Assembly (NCBI GenBank): GCA_902618205.1
Contig: CACMZL010000001.1
Location: 124,001-188,000, forward strand
Direction: 5' to 3'
DNA: 64,000 nt
Source: an uncultured Pelagibacteraceae bacterium
GTDB taxonomy: Bacteria > Pseudomonadota > Alphaproteobacteria > Pelagibacterales > Pelagibacteraceae
Numbering within the stretch: the stretch's first letter is position 1; the number at the start of each line of letters is the position of its first letter. The position numbers and the translations under genes are program-made. Positions 32,330-42,668 of the stretch are shown one piece after another. The notes under the pieces were generated by a model that saw only the letters and a program-made list of their open reading frames with translations, was not told the origin of the DNA and ran no database searches.

Positions 32330-32638
32330 TTATTTCTTATCAGCTCCTTTTGCCCCGCCCTCAACTTTTGCTTTTTTATCAGCTGGCGTATGACCAAAAA
32401 ATTGTCTTGTTGGTGCAAATTCTCCAAATTTATGTCCTACCATGTCTTCAGATACAGTTATTGGAATAAATTTTTTACCGTTATAAATTAAAAAACTAAA
32501 TCCTACAAAGTCTGGTATTATTGTAGACTTTCTAGACCAAGTTTTAATTGGTTTTTTATTAGGATCGTTTTTAATCTTTTCAACTTTTTTGATTAAACTC
32601 TCCTCAACAAATGGTCCTTTCCAGACAGATCTTGCCAT
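32330..32638 (-). CDS. rpsS: 30S ribosomal protein S19
   Basis: S19, 102 residues, of the 30S head. It starts [15 protein letters not shown] and carries the signature [24 protein letters not shown] (as [15 protein letters not shown]). It is 3 bases after rplB and 2 before rplV. Confidence 0.98.
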   Translation of the reverse strand: MARSVWKGPFVEESLIKKVEKIKNDPNKKPIKTWSRKSTIIPDFVGFSFLIYNGKKFIPITVSEDMVGHKFGEFAPTRQFFGHTPADKKAKVEGGAKGADKK

Positions 32639-32641
32639 AAT

Positions 32642-33475
32642 TTATGCTCTTTTCTTCTTTCTTCTTCTAATTATAAATTTATCTGTTCTCTTATTATCTC
32701 TAGTTTTTAATCCTTTAGCTGATTGACCAGTAGGTGAAACTGGATGTCTTCCACCTGCAGATTTTCCTTCACCTCCACCATGGGGATGATCAACTGGGTT
32801 TTTAACAACTCCTCTAGTATGTGGTCTTCTACCTAACCATCTTGATCTACCAGCTTTACCAATTTTAATGTTTTTTTGATCAGGATTAGATAACACTCCA
32901 ATTGTAGCCAATGCTCTTGAATCTATTTTTCTAACTTCGCCTGAAGTCATTTTTATAATCGAATAATTTCCATCTATACCTGAAATAGTTACAGATGATC
33001 CAGCGGCTCTAGCTATTTTTCCACCTGCTCCTGGTTGTATTTCAACATTATGAATATCAATTCCTACTGGGATATCCTGTAATGGTAAGCAATTACCAAT
33101 TTTAATTTCTGAAGAAGAACCGTTTTGTACATGGTCTCCAACTTTTATTTTTTGTGGAGCTAAATAATAAAATTTTTGACTATCTTCAAACTTAACTAAC
33201 ATAATATGGCATGATCTATTAGGATCATATTCAATTCTTTCTACAATTGCTTTCATATCGTTCTTTTTTCTATAAAAATCTATTTTTCTATATTTGTGCT
33301 TATGTCCGCCACCATGGTTTCGTGATGTTATCCTTCCATAATTATTTCTTCCTTTTGAAGAGTAATTCGCACTTGTTAATGGTTTGTAAGGCTTGCCTTT
33401 CCATAAACCCTCTCGGCTTGCTAGGATGGTGCCTCTTGTAGATTTTGTATATGGTTTAAAAGTTTTTAATGCCAT
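32642..33475 (-). CDS. rplB: 50S ribosomal protein L2
   Basis: L2, 277 residues, needed for subunit joining and peptidyl transferase activity. It has the central SH3/OB-like domains and the C-terminal signature PVDHPHGGGEGKSAGGRHPVSP, with the critical His. It has 3-base gaps to rplW and rpsS. Confidence 0.98.
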   Translation of the reverse strand: MALKTFKPYTKSTRGTILASREGLWKGKPYKPLTSANYSSKGRNNYGRITSRNHGGGHKHKYRKIDFYRKKNDMKAIVERIEYDPNRSCHIMLVKFEDSQKFYYLAPQKIKVGDHVQNGSSSEIKIGNCLPLQDIPVGIDIHNVEIQPGAGGKIARAAGSSVTISGIDGNYSIIKMTSGEVRKIDSRALATIGVLSNPDQKNIKIGKAGRSRWLGRRPHTRGVVKNPVDHPHGGGEGKSAGGRHPVSPTGQSAKGLKTRDNKRTDKFIIRRRKKKRA

Positions 33476-33478
33476 GAT

Positions 33479-33772
33479 TTAAATTCCTGTTGTAAGATCA
33501 ATATTTTGACCTTTTTTAAGAGTAATAATTGCTTTTTTAAAACCTTTCTTTTTAACTTTTTTTCCTCTTGTTGATTTAATTAATGTTTTTTTATTAATGA
33601 TATTAATTTTTGTTACATTTACCTTGAAAATTTTTTCAATTGATCCTTTTAATGTTTTTTTATTAGCACTTTGATGCACCTTAAAAACAATTTTATTTTG
33701 TTCTGATAAATTTGTTGATTTTTCAGTTACAACAGGAAATAAGATTTTATCGTATAAGTTTAGTTTATTCAT
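33479..33772 (-). CDS. rplW: 50S ribosomal protein L23
   Basis: L23, 97 residues, at the tunnel exit and a docking site for trigger factor and SRP. Conserved PVVTEKST near the N-terminus and the KIFKVNVTKINIINKK segment identify it. It overlaps rplD by one base. Confidence 0.97.
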   Translation of the reverse strand: MNKLNLYDKILFPVVTEKSTNLSEQNKIVFKVHQSANKKTLKGSIEKIFKVNVTKINIINKKTLIKSTRGKKVKKKGFKKAIITLKKGQNIDLTTGI

Positions 33773-34395
33773 TATTGATACCTTTTTTCTAATTCTTTAA
33801 CTGAACTCTCAGTAAAAATGATTTTTTTATATTTGACTAAATCAAATGCACTGAAATGATTTGCGTCTGTTAATTTAACATTAGGAATATTGTTGGTAGA
33901 TCTTTGAATGTTATCTTTTGACTTTGTGTCGACTATTAATAATGAATTGTTTGCATCAAATTTCTTTAAAAGTTCAAACATTTCTTTTGTTTTTTCAATC
34001 TTTTTTCCAAAATCATCAAAAATAATTAAGTTATTTGATTTATTTTTTTCAGTAATAAGTGAAGCTATACTCATTTTTTTTTCACTCTTGTTTAATTTTC
34101 TTGTTTTGTAGTTATCCTGACCCTTTGGTCCATGAGCAATTCCACCACCAACAAATATAGGAGCTTTTTTACTAGAGTGTCTTGCATTACCAGTGCCCTT
34201 TTGAGAGTAGATTTTAGACGTTGAGCCAGTAATTTCATTTCTTTGCTTTGTCTTTGCTTTTCTACCTTTAAAATTTGCATTTAATTTATAAATCACACCA
34301 CTCACTAACTGATTGTTAATTTTAGCGCTAAAGATTTTATCTAGCACTTCTATGCTCTGTTTTTTTCCATCGATACTTAATTTATCTATTTTCAT
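33772..34395 (-). CDS. rplD: 50S ribosomal protein L4
   Basis: L4, 207 residues. The extended loop that enters the exit tunnel is seen as KQRNEITGSTSKIYSQKGTGNARHSSKKAPIFVGGG, followed by the GPKGQDNY segment and a globular C-terminal part. In E. coli it autoregulates the S10 operon; no leader exists here because rpsJ follows fusA within 2 bases. It abuts rplC and overlaps rplW by one base. Confidence 0.97.
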   Translation of the reverse strand: MKIDKLSIDGKKQSIEVLDKIFSAKINNQLVSGVIYKLNANFKGRKAKTKQRNEITGSTSKIYSQKGTGNARHSSKKAPIFVGGGIAHGPKGQDNYKTRKLNKSEKKMSIASLITEKNKSNNLIIFDDFGKKIEKTKEMFELLKKFDANNSLLIVDTKSKDNIQRSTNNIPNVKLTDANHFSAFDLVKYKKIIFTESSVKELEKRYQ

Positions 34396-35106
34396 TTATT
34401 TTTTCTTTTTATCAGCAGATTTTTTTTGTTTTTCAATTTGATCAATTTTTTCATCAATTGACATTCGATTAATATTTTTGACAGATTTTCTAATTAAAAC
34501 TTCTGTATTTTTTGATCCAGGAATAGAACCTTTTAAATATAGCAAATTGTTTTCTTTGTCAGTTTTTATAACTTCAATGTTTTGTATAGTTCTAATTTTA
34601 TCCCCCATATGACCAGCCATTTTTTTTCCTTTAAAAACTTTACCTGGATCTTGGTTCTGCCCAGTGGAACCATGTGCTCTATGAGAAATCGATACTCCAT
34701 GTGATGCTCTTAAACCACCAAAATTATGTCTTTTCATTGCACCGGCAAATCCTTTACCAATCGTCTTAGATTTGACATCAACAAACTTAACATTCTCAAA
34801 TATTTCTAATCCAATTTCATTTCCTTCTTTAAAATTCTCAGTATTTTCTAACCTAAATTCTTTAAGAGTTTTTTTTGGCTCTGTATTTTTTTTAGCAAAA
34901 TAACCTTTCATAGCTTTAGTTAATTTTGAGTTTTTAATTTTTCCAAACCCTATTTGGACTGCACTATATCCACGGTTTTCTTTACTGATTATATTTATTA
35001 TTCTTCCAGTCTCCATTTTTAACACAGTAACTGGAACAGATTGACCTGTTTTAAAAAATTCTCTCGACATTCCTATTTTTTTTCCAATTAAAGCTAAATT
35101 TTCCAT
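34396..35106 (-). CDS. rplC: 50S ribosomal protein L3
   Basis: L3, 236 residues, an early assembly protein near the peptidyl transferase centre. The conserved GKGFAGAMKRHNFGGLRASHGVSISHRAHGSTG stretch and KGKKMAGHMG are present, with a Lys-rich C-terminal tail. It overlaps rpsJ by one base. Confidence 0.98.
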   Translation of the reverse strand: MENLALIGKKIGMSREFFKTGQSVPVTVLKMETGRIINIISKENRGYSAVQIGFGKIKNSKLTKAMKGYFAKKNTEPKKTLKEFRLENTENFKEGNEIGLEIFENVKFVDVKSKTIGKGFAGAMKRHNFGGLRASHGVSISHRAHGSTGQNQDPGKVFKGKKMAGHMGDKIRTIQNIEVIKTDKENNLLYLKGSIPGSKNTEVLIRKSVKNINRMSIDEKIDQIEKQKKSADKKKK

Positions 35107-35414
35107 TATATTTTTATCTCCACATCAACACCTGATGCTAAATCAAGTTTCATTAACGCTTCAACAGTTGCAGGAGTAGGTTCAATTATATCAATTAATC
35201 TTTTATGAGTTCTTGTTTCAAATTGTTCTCTACTTTTTTTATCAATATGTGGTGATCTTAAAACAGTATATCTCTCAATTTTTGTTGGAAGAGGAATTGG
35301 CCCTTTAATATTAGCGCCAGTTCTTTTAACAGTATTTACTATTTCTTCAGTAGATTGATCTAAAACTTTATTATCATAAGCTCTTAATTTTATTCTAATG
35401 TTTTGTTTATCCAT
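35106..35414 (-). CDS. rpsJ: 30S ribosomal protein S10
   Basis: S10, 102 residues, also the NusE partner of NusB in antitermination. The family segment [31 protein letters not shown] is complete. It begins 2 bases after fusA; tuf, which lies between fusA and rpsJ in many genomes, is absent here and is instead at 49636-50826. Confidence 0.98.
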   Translation of the reverse strand: MDKQNIRIKLRAYDNKVLDQSTEEIVNTVKRTGANIKGPIPLPTKIERYTVLRSPHIDKKSREQFETRTHKRLIDIIEPTPATVEALMKLDLASGVDVEIKI

Positions 35415-35416
35415 AA

Positions 35417-37492
35417 TTAACCTGTTTTCTTAATTACCTCATCTTGAACATTTTGTGGGACTTTGTCATAATGATCAAAAAACATTGAATACTGAGCTCT
35501 TCCTTGTGACATGGATCTTAAGCTATTTATATAACCAAACATATTTGCTAATGGCACCATGGCAGTTATTACGGTTGCATTTCCTCTTTGTTCTTGAGTG
35601 TTAATTTGACCTCTTCTACTATTTAAGTCACCAATGACATCGCCCATATAATCTTCTGGAGTTACAACTTCTACTCTCATCACTGGTTCTAAAAGTTTTA
35701 AAGTTCCACGTGCACATGCCTCTTTAAAACATTGTCTAGAAGCAAGCTCAAAAGCTAATACACTTGAATCGACGTCATGGTGTAAACCATCAAGAATTGT
35801 AACTTTATAATCAATTAAGGGAAATCCAGCTAGAATTCCGCTATCAGCAATTGTCTCTACACCTTTTTCAACACCTGGAATAAATTCTTTTGGTATTGCG
35901 CCACCTTTAATCTTGCTTTCAACCTCTCTACCTTTGCCTGGTTCTAAAGGTTCAACAGATAATTTAACTCTAGCAAACTGTCCAGCTCCACCACTCTGTT
36001 TTTTATGTGTGTAGTCAAACTCTGCAGCATTTAATATTGTTTCTCTGTAAGCAACTTGAGGAGCTCCTACATTTGCCTCAACTTTGAATTCTCTTTTCAT
36101 TCTATCAACAATAATATCTAAATGTAACTCACCCATTCCTTTAATTATTGTTTGTCCAGACTCTTCGTCAGATGAAACTCTAAATGATGGATCTTCTTTA
36201 GCTAATCTTCCTAATGCTTCACCCATTTTTTCTTGATCTGCTTTTGATTTTGGCTCAACTGCTATTTCTATAACAGGATCTGGAAACTCCATTGGTTCAA
36301 GTAATACTGGTGCATCTTTATTAGCTAGTGTGTGTCCAGTTATTGTATTTTTTAATCCAGCGAGTGCAACTATATCACCTGCACTTGCTTCTTTAATATC
36401 TTCTCTTGAATTGGCATGCATTAGAAGCATTCTTCCAACTCTTTCTTCTTTATCAGATGAAGTATTGTATACTCCAGTTCCTGATTTTACTGTGCCTGAA
36501 TAAATTCTTATAAACGTAAGACTACCTACAAATGGGTCTGTTGCCACTTTAAAAGCTAATGCTGAAAAAGGAGCACTGTCTTCAAACTTCATTTCAATTT
36601 CCTCATCTGACCCAGGCTTTGTTCCCATAATGGATCCTAGATCCTCTGGACTAGGTAAATAATCAACGACTGCATCTAATAAAGGCTGAACACCTTTATT
36701 CTTAAAAGCTGAACCAGTTAAAACCGGTACAAACTCGAAATTTAAGCATCCTTTTCTTACACATTTAATCAAATCTTCTTTTTTTATTTCCTCTCCACCC
36801 AAATAAGCTTCCATTAGTTTTTCATCTTGTTCAACAGCCGTCTCAACTAATTCTTGTCTATATTTTTCACAAATTTCCTTAAGATCATCTGGAATATCTT
36901 TTTCTTCCCATTCTGCACCAAGGTCTTCATTTTTCCATACGATGGCTTTCATCTTAACTAAATCAACAACACCTTGTAGTGATGCCTCAATACCTATTGG
37001 AACTTGCATAACTAATGGTTTTGCACCAAGTCTTTCTTTTATCATATCTACACATCTAAAGAAATCTGCTCCTGTTCTATCAAGTTTATTTACAAAACAA
37101 ATTCTAGGAACTTTATATTTATCAGCTTGTCTCCAAACAGTTTCTGACTGAGGTTCAACACCAGCAACTCCATCAAATACGGCAACTGCTCCATCTAGAA
37201 CTTTAAGGGATCTTTCAACCTCAATAGTAAAGTCTACGTGTCCAGGTGTATCAATTATATTAATTCTATGTTCTCTCCAAAAACATGTTGTCGCTGCAGA
37301 TGTTATTGTTATTCCACGCTCCTGTTCTTGTTCCATCCAGTCCATAGTAGCTGCACCATCGTGTACCTCACCAATTTTATGACTTTTTCCAGTATAATAT
37401 AAAATTCTTTCAGTAGTTGTGGTTTTTCCAGCATCTATATGAGCCATGATACCAATATTTCTATATTTATTAAGTGAATGTGTTTTAGTCAT
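35417..37492 (-). CDS. fusA: Elongation factor G
   Basis: Translocase GTPase, 691 residues from the chosen start. G1 is [14 protein letters not shown]3 is DTPGHVDF, G4 is NKLDRTGA; domains II to V follow in order. The ATG at 37492 ([23 protein letters not shown]) matches the usual N-terminus; an in-frame ATG at 37504 would add four residues and overlap the rpsG stop. Located between rpsG and rpsJ in the str arrangement. Confidence 0.97.
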   Translation of the reverse strand: MTKTHSLNKYRNIGIMAHIDAGKTTTTERILYYTGKSHKIGEVHDGAATMDWMEQEQERGITITSAATTCFWREHRINIIDTPGHVDFTIEVERSLKVLDGAVAVFDGVAGVEPQSETVWRQADKYKVPRICFVNKLDRTGADFFRCVDMIKERLGAKPLVMQVPIGIEASLQGVVDLVKMKAIVWKNEDLGAEWEEKDIPDDLKEICEKYRQELVETAVEQDEKLMEAYLGGEEIKKEDLIKCVRKGCLNFEFVPVLTGSAFKNKGVQPLLDAVVDYLPSPEDLGSIMGTKPGSDEEIEMKFEDSAPFSALAFKVATDPFVGSLTFIRIYSGTVKSGTGVYNTSSDKEERVGRMLLMHANSREDIKEASAGDIVALAGLKNTITGHTLANKDAPVLLEPMEFPDPVIEIAVEPKSKADQEKMGEALGRLAKEDPSFRVSSDEESGQTIIKGMGELHLDIIVDRMKREFKVEANVGAPQVAYRETILNAAEFDYTHKKQSGGAGQFARVKLSVEPLEPGKGREVESKIKGGAIPKEFIPGVEKGVETIADSGILAGFPLIDYKVTILDGLHHDVDSSVLAFELASRQCFKEACARGTLKLLEPVMRVEVVTPEDYMGDVIGDLNSRRGQINTQEQRGNATVITAMVPLANMFGYINSLRSMSQGRAQYSMFFDHYDKVPQNVQDEVIKKTG

Positions 37493-37497
37493 ATATT

Positions 37498-37968
37498 TTA
37501 CCATCTAAAATGTGCAAAAGCTTTATTTGACTCTGCCATTTTATGTGTGTCTTCTTTCTTTTTAATTGCTGATCCTCTATTTTGATAAGCATCAAATATT
37601 TCGTTAAATAACTTATCTGACATCTTTTTATCTTTTCTTTTTCTTGATGCATCGATTATCCATCTTAATGCTAATGCTTGAGATCTTTTAGCTTTTACTT
37701 CTACTGGTACTTGATAGGTTGCTCCACCAACTCTTCTGGATCTCACTTCTACAGTTGGTCTAACATTATTTACTGCATCATTAAAAACATTCATGGGCTC
37801 GTCCTTAGATTTTAATTTTATTTTATCAATTGCATCGTAAACTATTTTTTCTGCAGTAGTTTTCTTTCCATCTAACATTATGGAATTTATTAATTTTGGA
37901 ATTATTACTGATTTATACTTTGGATCAACAACTGGGATTTTTTTTGGAGCTTTTCTTTTTCTAGACAT
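37498..37968 (-). CDS. rpsG: 30S ribosomal protein S7
   Basis: S7, 156 residues, organises the 30S head near the E site. It starts [20 protein letters not shown] and includes [14 protein letters not shown] and the C-terminal [20 protein letters not shown]. It is 2 bases downstream of rpsL. Confidence 0.98.
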   Translation of the reverse strand: MSRKRKAPKKIPVVDPKYKSVIIPKLINSIMLDGKKTTAEKIVYDAIDKIKLKSKDEPMNVFNDAVNNVRPTVEVRSRRVGGATYQVPVEVKAKRSQALALRWIIDASRKRKDKKMSDKLFNEIFDAYQNRGSAIKKKEDTHKMAESNKAFAHFRW

Positions 37969-37970
37969 TT

Positions 37971-38342
37971 TTATTTACCCTTTTTCGTTCCATATAATGA
38001 ACGTCTTTGTTTTCTATTAGCAACACCTTGTGTATCTAGATTGCCTCTTAAAATATGGTATCTAACTCCAGGCAGATCTTTTACTCTTCCACCTCTTATC
38101 ATGACTACTGAGTGCTCTTGTAGATTGTGACCTTCGCCTGGTATATAAGCTGTAACTTCAAAACCATTTGACAATCTAACTCTTGCAACTTTTCTTAATG
38201 CTGAGTTTGGCTTCTTAGGAGTGGTTGTATAAACTTTTACGCAAACACCTCTTTTCAAAGGTTGTTTTTGTAAAGCTGGAACTTTATTCCTAGAAATTTG
38301 TTTTACTCTACCTTTTCTTAATAACTGGTTAATTGTTGGCAT
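37971..38342 (-). CDS. rpsL: 30S ribosomal protein S12
   Basis: S12, 123 residues, at the decoding centre. It has the [15 protein letters not shown] loop and [12 protein letters not shown] loop where streptomycin-resistance changes occur; the residues here are the ordinary sensitive ones (Lys in PKKPNS and in [10 protein letters not shown] context). A 158-base gap separates it from rpoC upstream, the largest gap inside the superoperon. Confidence 0.98.
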   Translation of the reverse strand: MPTINQLLRKGRVKQISRNKVPALQKQPLKRGVCVKVYTTTPKKPNSALRKVARVRLSNGFEVTAYIPGEGHNLQEHSVVMIRGGRVKDLPGVRYHILRGNLDTQGVANRKQRRSLYGTKKGK

Positions 38343-38500
38343 AAAAAGTATTATATAAATTTGATTTTAGAGGAAATAACTGTCAGGTTATTTGTGGCAG
38401 CGTTTAGTGCACTAGTCACTACATTCCAACCAAAAACACGCACAAAATACTATAGAAATTCCATTTGTCAAATTAAAAGACATGGAAAAATGACGATTTT
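38343..38500 (-). promoter_or_regulatory. rpoC-rpsL intergenic region, possible str promoter
   Basis: This 158-base gap stands out in a block where other genes touch. On the minus strand a perfect TATAAT lies at 38350-38355, 7 bases before the rpsL ATG, but no good -35 is 16-18 bases above it; if used, the transcript would be nearly leaderless. A TTGACA is at 38466-38471 without a matching -10. No rho-independent hairpin for rpoC was seen. An internal promoter for the str/S10 part is plausible but not proven. Confidence 0.3.
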
Positions 38501-41500
38501 TTATTGATTTACGGGGCTTTCTGCTTGCTCAATCTTCTCATTTTCAGCAATGAATTTTTCGTCATCTAAACGAGCTTTCTTGTTCCACAAATTTTTAACA
38601 GATCCAGTTCCGGCAGGGACAAGTCTACCAACAATAACATTTTCTTTTAATCCTGATAGTTTATCTACTTTACCTTTTATAGCAGCATCTGTTAATACTC
38701 TGGTGGTTTCTTGGAATGAAGCAGCTGAAATGAATGATTCTGTTTGAAGTGAGGCTTTAGTAATTCCCATCAAAACTCTCTCTCCTACTGCTGGATTTTT
38801 ACCATCTTTAACAAGTTGTTCATTAGTATTTTCAAATTTAATTCTATCGACAATTTCACCAGGCAAATATGTACTATCTCCTTGAACTTTTACCTCAACT
38901 TTTTTCAACATTTGTCTTAATATAACTTCAATGTGTTTATCATTAATAATTACACCTTGTAATCTATAAACATCTTGCACCTGGTTTACAAAATATTCAG
39001 TTAATTCTTCAATGCCTAAAATTCTAAGAATATCATGAGGCAATGGTTGACCATCTAATAAATATTCACCTTTTTTAATTTTTTCACCTTGATTAAAATT
39101 AATGTGTTTGCCTTTTGGTATTAAATAACTTGAAGTATCGCCATTTTCAGATTCAATTGTTACTCTTTGTTTGCCTCTTACCTCTTTACCAAATATTACT
39201 TTACCATCATTCTCAGCAATAATAGCACTATCTTTTGCTTTTCTTGCTTCGAATAATTCAGCAACTCTTGGTAAACCTCCTGTAATATCTTTAGTCTTTG
39301 TAGTCTCTTTAGGTAATCTAGCTATTACATCACCAGCTGAAATTTTTTGACCATCTTTAACAGATAAAATTGAATCCGGTACTAAGTAGTATCTTGCTTC
39401 ATTGTCATCAGCTTTTTTTATAACATTACCTTTTGCATCTCTTAATGTAATTCTTGGTTTTAAATCTGTATTCTTAGATTGGGTTTTCCAATCAACTACT
39501 GCTTTAGTAGAAATTCCTGTTGCATCATCGGTAGTCTCTGCGATTGATACACCATCAATTAAATCTACATAATTTGCTATTCCATCTTTTTCTGCAATAA
39601 CAGGTGTTGTATATGGATCCCATTCACATATTTTTGATCCTTTTTTAACTTTATCCCCGTTTTCAAAGAAAAGTTTTGATCCATATGGAACTTTATATGC
39701 AGCTACTTGTAATCCATTATCATCTTCTATTGATAATTCTGTATTTCTACCCATTACAATTAAATTCTTTTTTGAATCTACTAATAGATTTGTGTTAACA
39801 ATTTTAAGAATACCGTCATTATTTGATATAATTTGAGAGTCTTGTTTTACTGATGCTGTCCCTCCAACGTGGAAAGTTCTCATTGTAAGTTGAGTTCCTG
39901 GTTCACCAATTGATTGAGCTGATATCATTCCAATTGCCTCTCCAACATGAACCATTTTTCCTCTTGAAAGATCTCTTCCATATGAAGTTGCGCAAACACC
40001 TTCCTTCATTCCACATGTCATTACTGAATAAACATTCAAGCTCTTTACGCCTGCAGAATCTATTTTTTCACATCCAGCTTCATCAATCATTTGATCTTTT
40101 TTGATTAATACATCGCCAGTTAATGGATTTTTCACATCTTTTGCAGCAACTCTTCCTAGAGCTCTTTCTGATAAACTAACCATTATATTTCCACCTTCTA
40201 AAACTTCCGTAAGTTTTATCGAACCGCATTTTTTTGTGCACTTAGATGCTGTTATTGTTAAATCTTGTGCAACATCACAAAGTCTTCTGGTTAAATACCC
40301 AGAACTTGCTGTTTTCAATGCAGTATCAGCTAGTCCTTTTCTGGCACCATGAGTAGAGTTAAAATATTCTAGAGCAGTTAAACCCTCTTTAAAATTAGAT
40401 GTTATTGGTGATTCAATAATTTCACCAGATGGTTTAGCTATTAAACCTCTCATACCAGCTAATTGCTTCATTTGAGCTGCAGAACCTCTTGCTCCACTGT
40501 CTGCCATCATAAATACTGAATTAATTTTTAGACCATCTTCTGTCATTTCTGTAGCAGAAATCCTTTTCATCATTTCGGATGCAACTTTATCCGTACATTT
40601 TGACCATGCATCAATAACTTTATTATATTTCTCACCTCTAGTAATTAATCCCTCTGCATATTGATTTTCATAATCTGAAATTAATTTTTTTGTTTCATCA
40701 ATCAATTGTTGCTTATTATCTGGAATTACTAAGTCATCTTTTCCAAATGAAATTCCAGCTTTAAATGCATGTTTAAATCCTAGATCCTTTAATCTGTCAC
40801 AAAAAATAACAGTACTCTTTTGTCCGGAAAATCTGAAAATATGATCAATGACTTCAGAAACTATTTTCTTAGGCAGTAATCTATCAACAAGAGCAAATTT
40901 ATTATTTATATTTTTTGGAATTAAGTTGGCTAATAAAAATCTACCTGCTGTACTTATATGTTTTTCATATTTTGTATTACCTTTTTCATCAACTGTTTCA
41001 AATCTAGAGACTATTCTTGAATGTACTTTAATCTGGCCAATTTCTAAAGCATGTTCAATTTCTGAAGTATTTACAAAATACCCATCAACTCTATCAGTTT
41101 GATACGGCGGTTGAGACAAATAATAAATACCTAAAATCATATCCTGACTCGGTACAATTATGGGTTTTCCATTTGATGGACTTAAAATATTATTTGTAGA
41201 CATCATTAACACTCTTGCTTCTAATTGGGCTTCTAAACTTAATGGTACGTGAACAGCCATCTGATCACCATCAAAGTCTGCATTAAATGCAGCACACGTT
41301 AATGGATGTAACTCAATTGCGTTACCTTCAATTAATTTTGGTTCAAATGCTTGAACACCTAATCTATGAAGTGTTGGAGCTCTATTTAATATAACAGGAT
41401 GTTCTCTAACAATTAATTCTAGAGCATCCCAAACTTCGGTTCTCTCTTTTTCAACAAGTTTTTTTGCTTGCTTAATTGTAGAAGCCAATCCAAGTTTATT

Positions 41501-42667
41501 TAATCTTGCATATAAAAATGGTTTAAATAATTCTAATGCCATTTTTTTTGGCAAACCACATTCATGTAATTTTAAGTCAGGTCCAACTACTATTACAGAT
41601 CTTCCTGAATAATCTACTCTTTTACCAAGTAAATTCTGTCTAAATCTACCTTGTTTACCTTTTAGCATTTCAGCTAAAGATTTAAGAGGTCTCTTCCCAG
41701 TACCAGTAATTACCCTTCCTCTTCTACCATTATCAAATAAAGCGTCTACTGACTCTTGAAGCATTCTTTTCTCATTTCTGACAATTATATCTGGAGCTTT
41801 TAAATCCATTAATCTTTTCAATCGATTATTTCTATTTATAACTCTTCTATACAAATCATTTAAATCTGAAGTGGCAAATCTTCCCCCATCAAGTGGAACT
41901 AAAGGTCTTAGTTCTGGAGGTATCACTGGTATTGTAGTTAATATCATCCACTCAGGCTTATTACCTGTTTCAATGAATGACTCAATTAATTTAAGTCTTT
42001 TTATAGATCTTTCTTCTGAAACTTTTGATTTTGTCTCTTTAATTGATTTAATTAAGGTTTCTTTTTCTTGTTCTAAGTCTATTGATTTTAATATTTCTAA
42101 GATTGCTTCAGCTCCAATTCCTGCTGTAAATGACTCCTCACCATACTCATCTTGGTATTTAATAAGTTCTTCCTCACCTAATAACTGGTTTTTTTTAAGA
42201 CTTGTTAAGCCTGGCTCAATGACTATAAAGTTTTCAAAATATAATACTCTTTCAACTTCTTTGAGCTTCATATCGATAGCTAGTGATATTCTACTTGGTA
42301 AAGATTTTAAGAACCAAATATGAGCTACTGGGGTTGCCAAATTTATGTGGCCCATTCTTTCACGTCTTACATTTGATTTAGTTACTTCAACACCACATTT
42401 TTCACATATAATTCCTCTAAATTTCATTCTTTTGTACTTACCACAAAGACACTCATAATCTTTTATTGGTCCAAAAATTCTTGCGCAAAATAGACCATCT
42501 TTTTCTGGTCTAAAAGTTCTATAATTTATTGTTTCTGGTTTTTTAATTTCACCATACGTCCACGATTTAATTTTCTCTGGGCTAGCTAGTGTAATCTTAA
42601 TGCTATTAAAATTTTGAGCTTCTGAAATTTCTGAAGATTTAAATAGATCTGTAAGTTCTTTACTCAT
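38501..42667 (-). CDS. rpoC: RNA polymerase subunit beta'
   Basis: Largest subunit, 1388 residues. The N-terminal zinc site ([20 protein letters not shown]), the catalytic Mg motif [12 protein letters not shown], the bridge helix and trigger loop region ([16 protein letters not shown]) and a full C-terminus are all in one open frame. It starts 1 base after the rpoB stop. Confidence 0.98.
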   Translation of the reverse strand: MSKELTDLFKSSEISEAQNFNSIKITLASPEKIKSWTYGEIKKPETINYRTFRPEKDGLFCARIFGPIKDYECLCGKYKRMKFRGIICEKCGVEVTKSNVRRERMGHINLATPVAHIWFLKSLPSRISLAIDMKLKEVERVLYFENFIVIEPGLTSLKKNQLLGEEELIKYQDEYGEESFTAGIGAEAILEILKSIDLEQEKETLIKSIKETKSKVSEERSIKRLKLIESFIETGNKPEWMILTTIPVIPPELRPLVPLDGGRFATSDLNDLYRRVINRNNRLKRLMDLKAPDIIVRNEKRMLQESVDALFDNGRRGRVITGTGKRPLKSLAEMLKGKQGRFRQNLLGKRVDYSGRSVIVVGPDLKLHECGLPKKMALELFKPFLYARLNKLGLASTIKQAKKLVEKERTEVWDALELIVREHPVILNRAPTLHRLGVQAFEPKLIEGNAIELHPLTCAAFNADFDGDQMAVHVPLSLEAQLEARVLMMSTNNILSPSNGKPIIVPSQDMILGIYYLSQPPYQTDRVDGYFVNTSEIEHALEIGQIKVHSRIVSRFETVDEKGNTKYEKHISTAGRFLLANLIPKNINNKFALVDRLLPKKIVSEVIDHIFRFSGQKSTVIFCDRLKDLGFKHAFKAGISFGKDDLVIPDNKQQLIDETKKLISDYENQYAEGLITRGEKYNKVIDAWSKCTDKVASEMMKRISATEMTEDGLKINSVFMMADSGARGSAAQMKQLAGMRGLIAKPSGEIIESPITSNFKEGLTALEYFNSTHGARKGLADTALKTASSGYLTRRLCDVAQDLTITASKCTKKCGSIKLTEVLEGGNIMVSLSERALGRVAAKDVKNPLTGDVLIKKDQMIDEAGCEKIDSAGVKSLNVYSVMTCGMKEGVCATSYGRDLSRGKMVHVGEAIGMISAQSIGEPGTQLTMRTFHVGGTASVKQDSQIISNNDGILKIVNTNLLVDSKKNLIVMGRNTELSIEDDNGLQVAAYKVPYGSKLFFENGDKVKKGSKICEWDPYTTPVIAEKDGIANYVDLIDGVSIAETTDDATGISTKAVVDWKTQSKNTDLKPRITLRDAKGNVIKKADDNEARYYLVPDSILSVKDGQKISAGDVIARLPKETTKTKDITGGLPRVAELFEARKAKDSAIIAENDGKVIFGKEVRGKQRVTIESENGDTSSYLIPKGKHINFNQGEKIKKGEYLLDGQPLPHDILRILGIEELTEYFVNQVQDVYRLQGVIINDKHIEVILRQMLKKVEVKVQGDSTYLPGEIVDRIKFENTNEQLVKDGKNPAVGERVLMGITKASLQTESFISAASFQETTRVLTDAAIKGKVDKLSGLKENVIVGRLVPAGTGSVKNLWNKKARLDDEKFIAENEKIEQAESPVNQ

Positions 42668-42668
42668 T

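Noticed and set aside
41871..42323. Plus-strand frame of 150 codons inside rpoC
   Set aside because: Antisense shadow of a conserved essential gene, with no recognisable domain.
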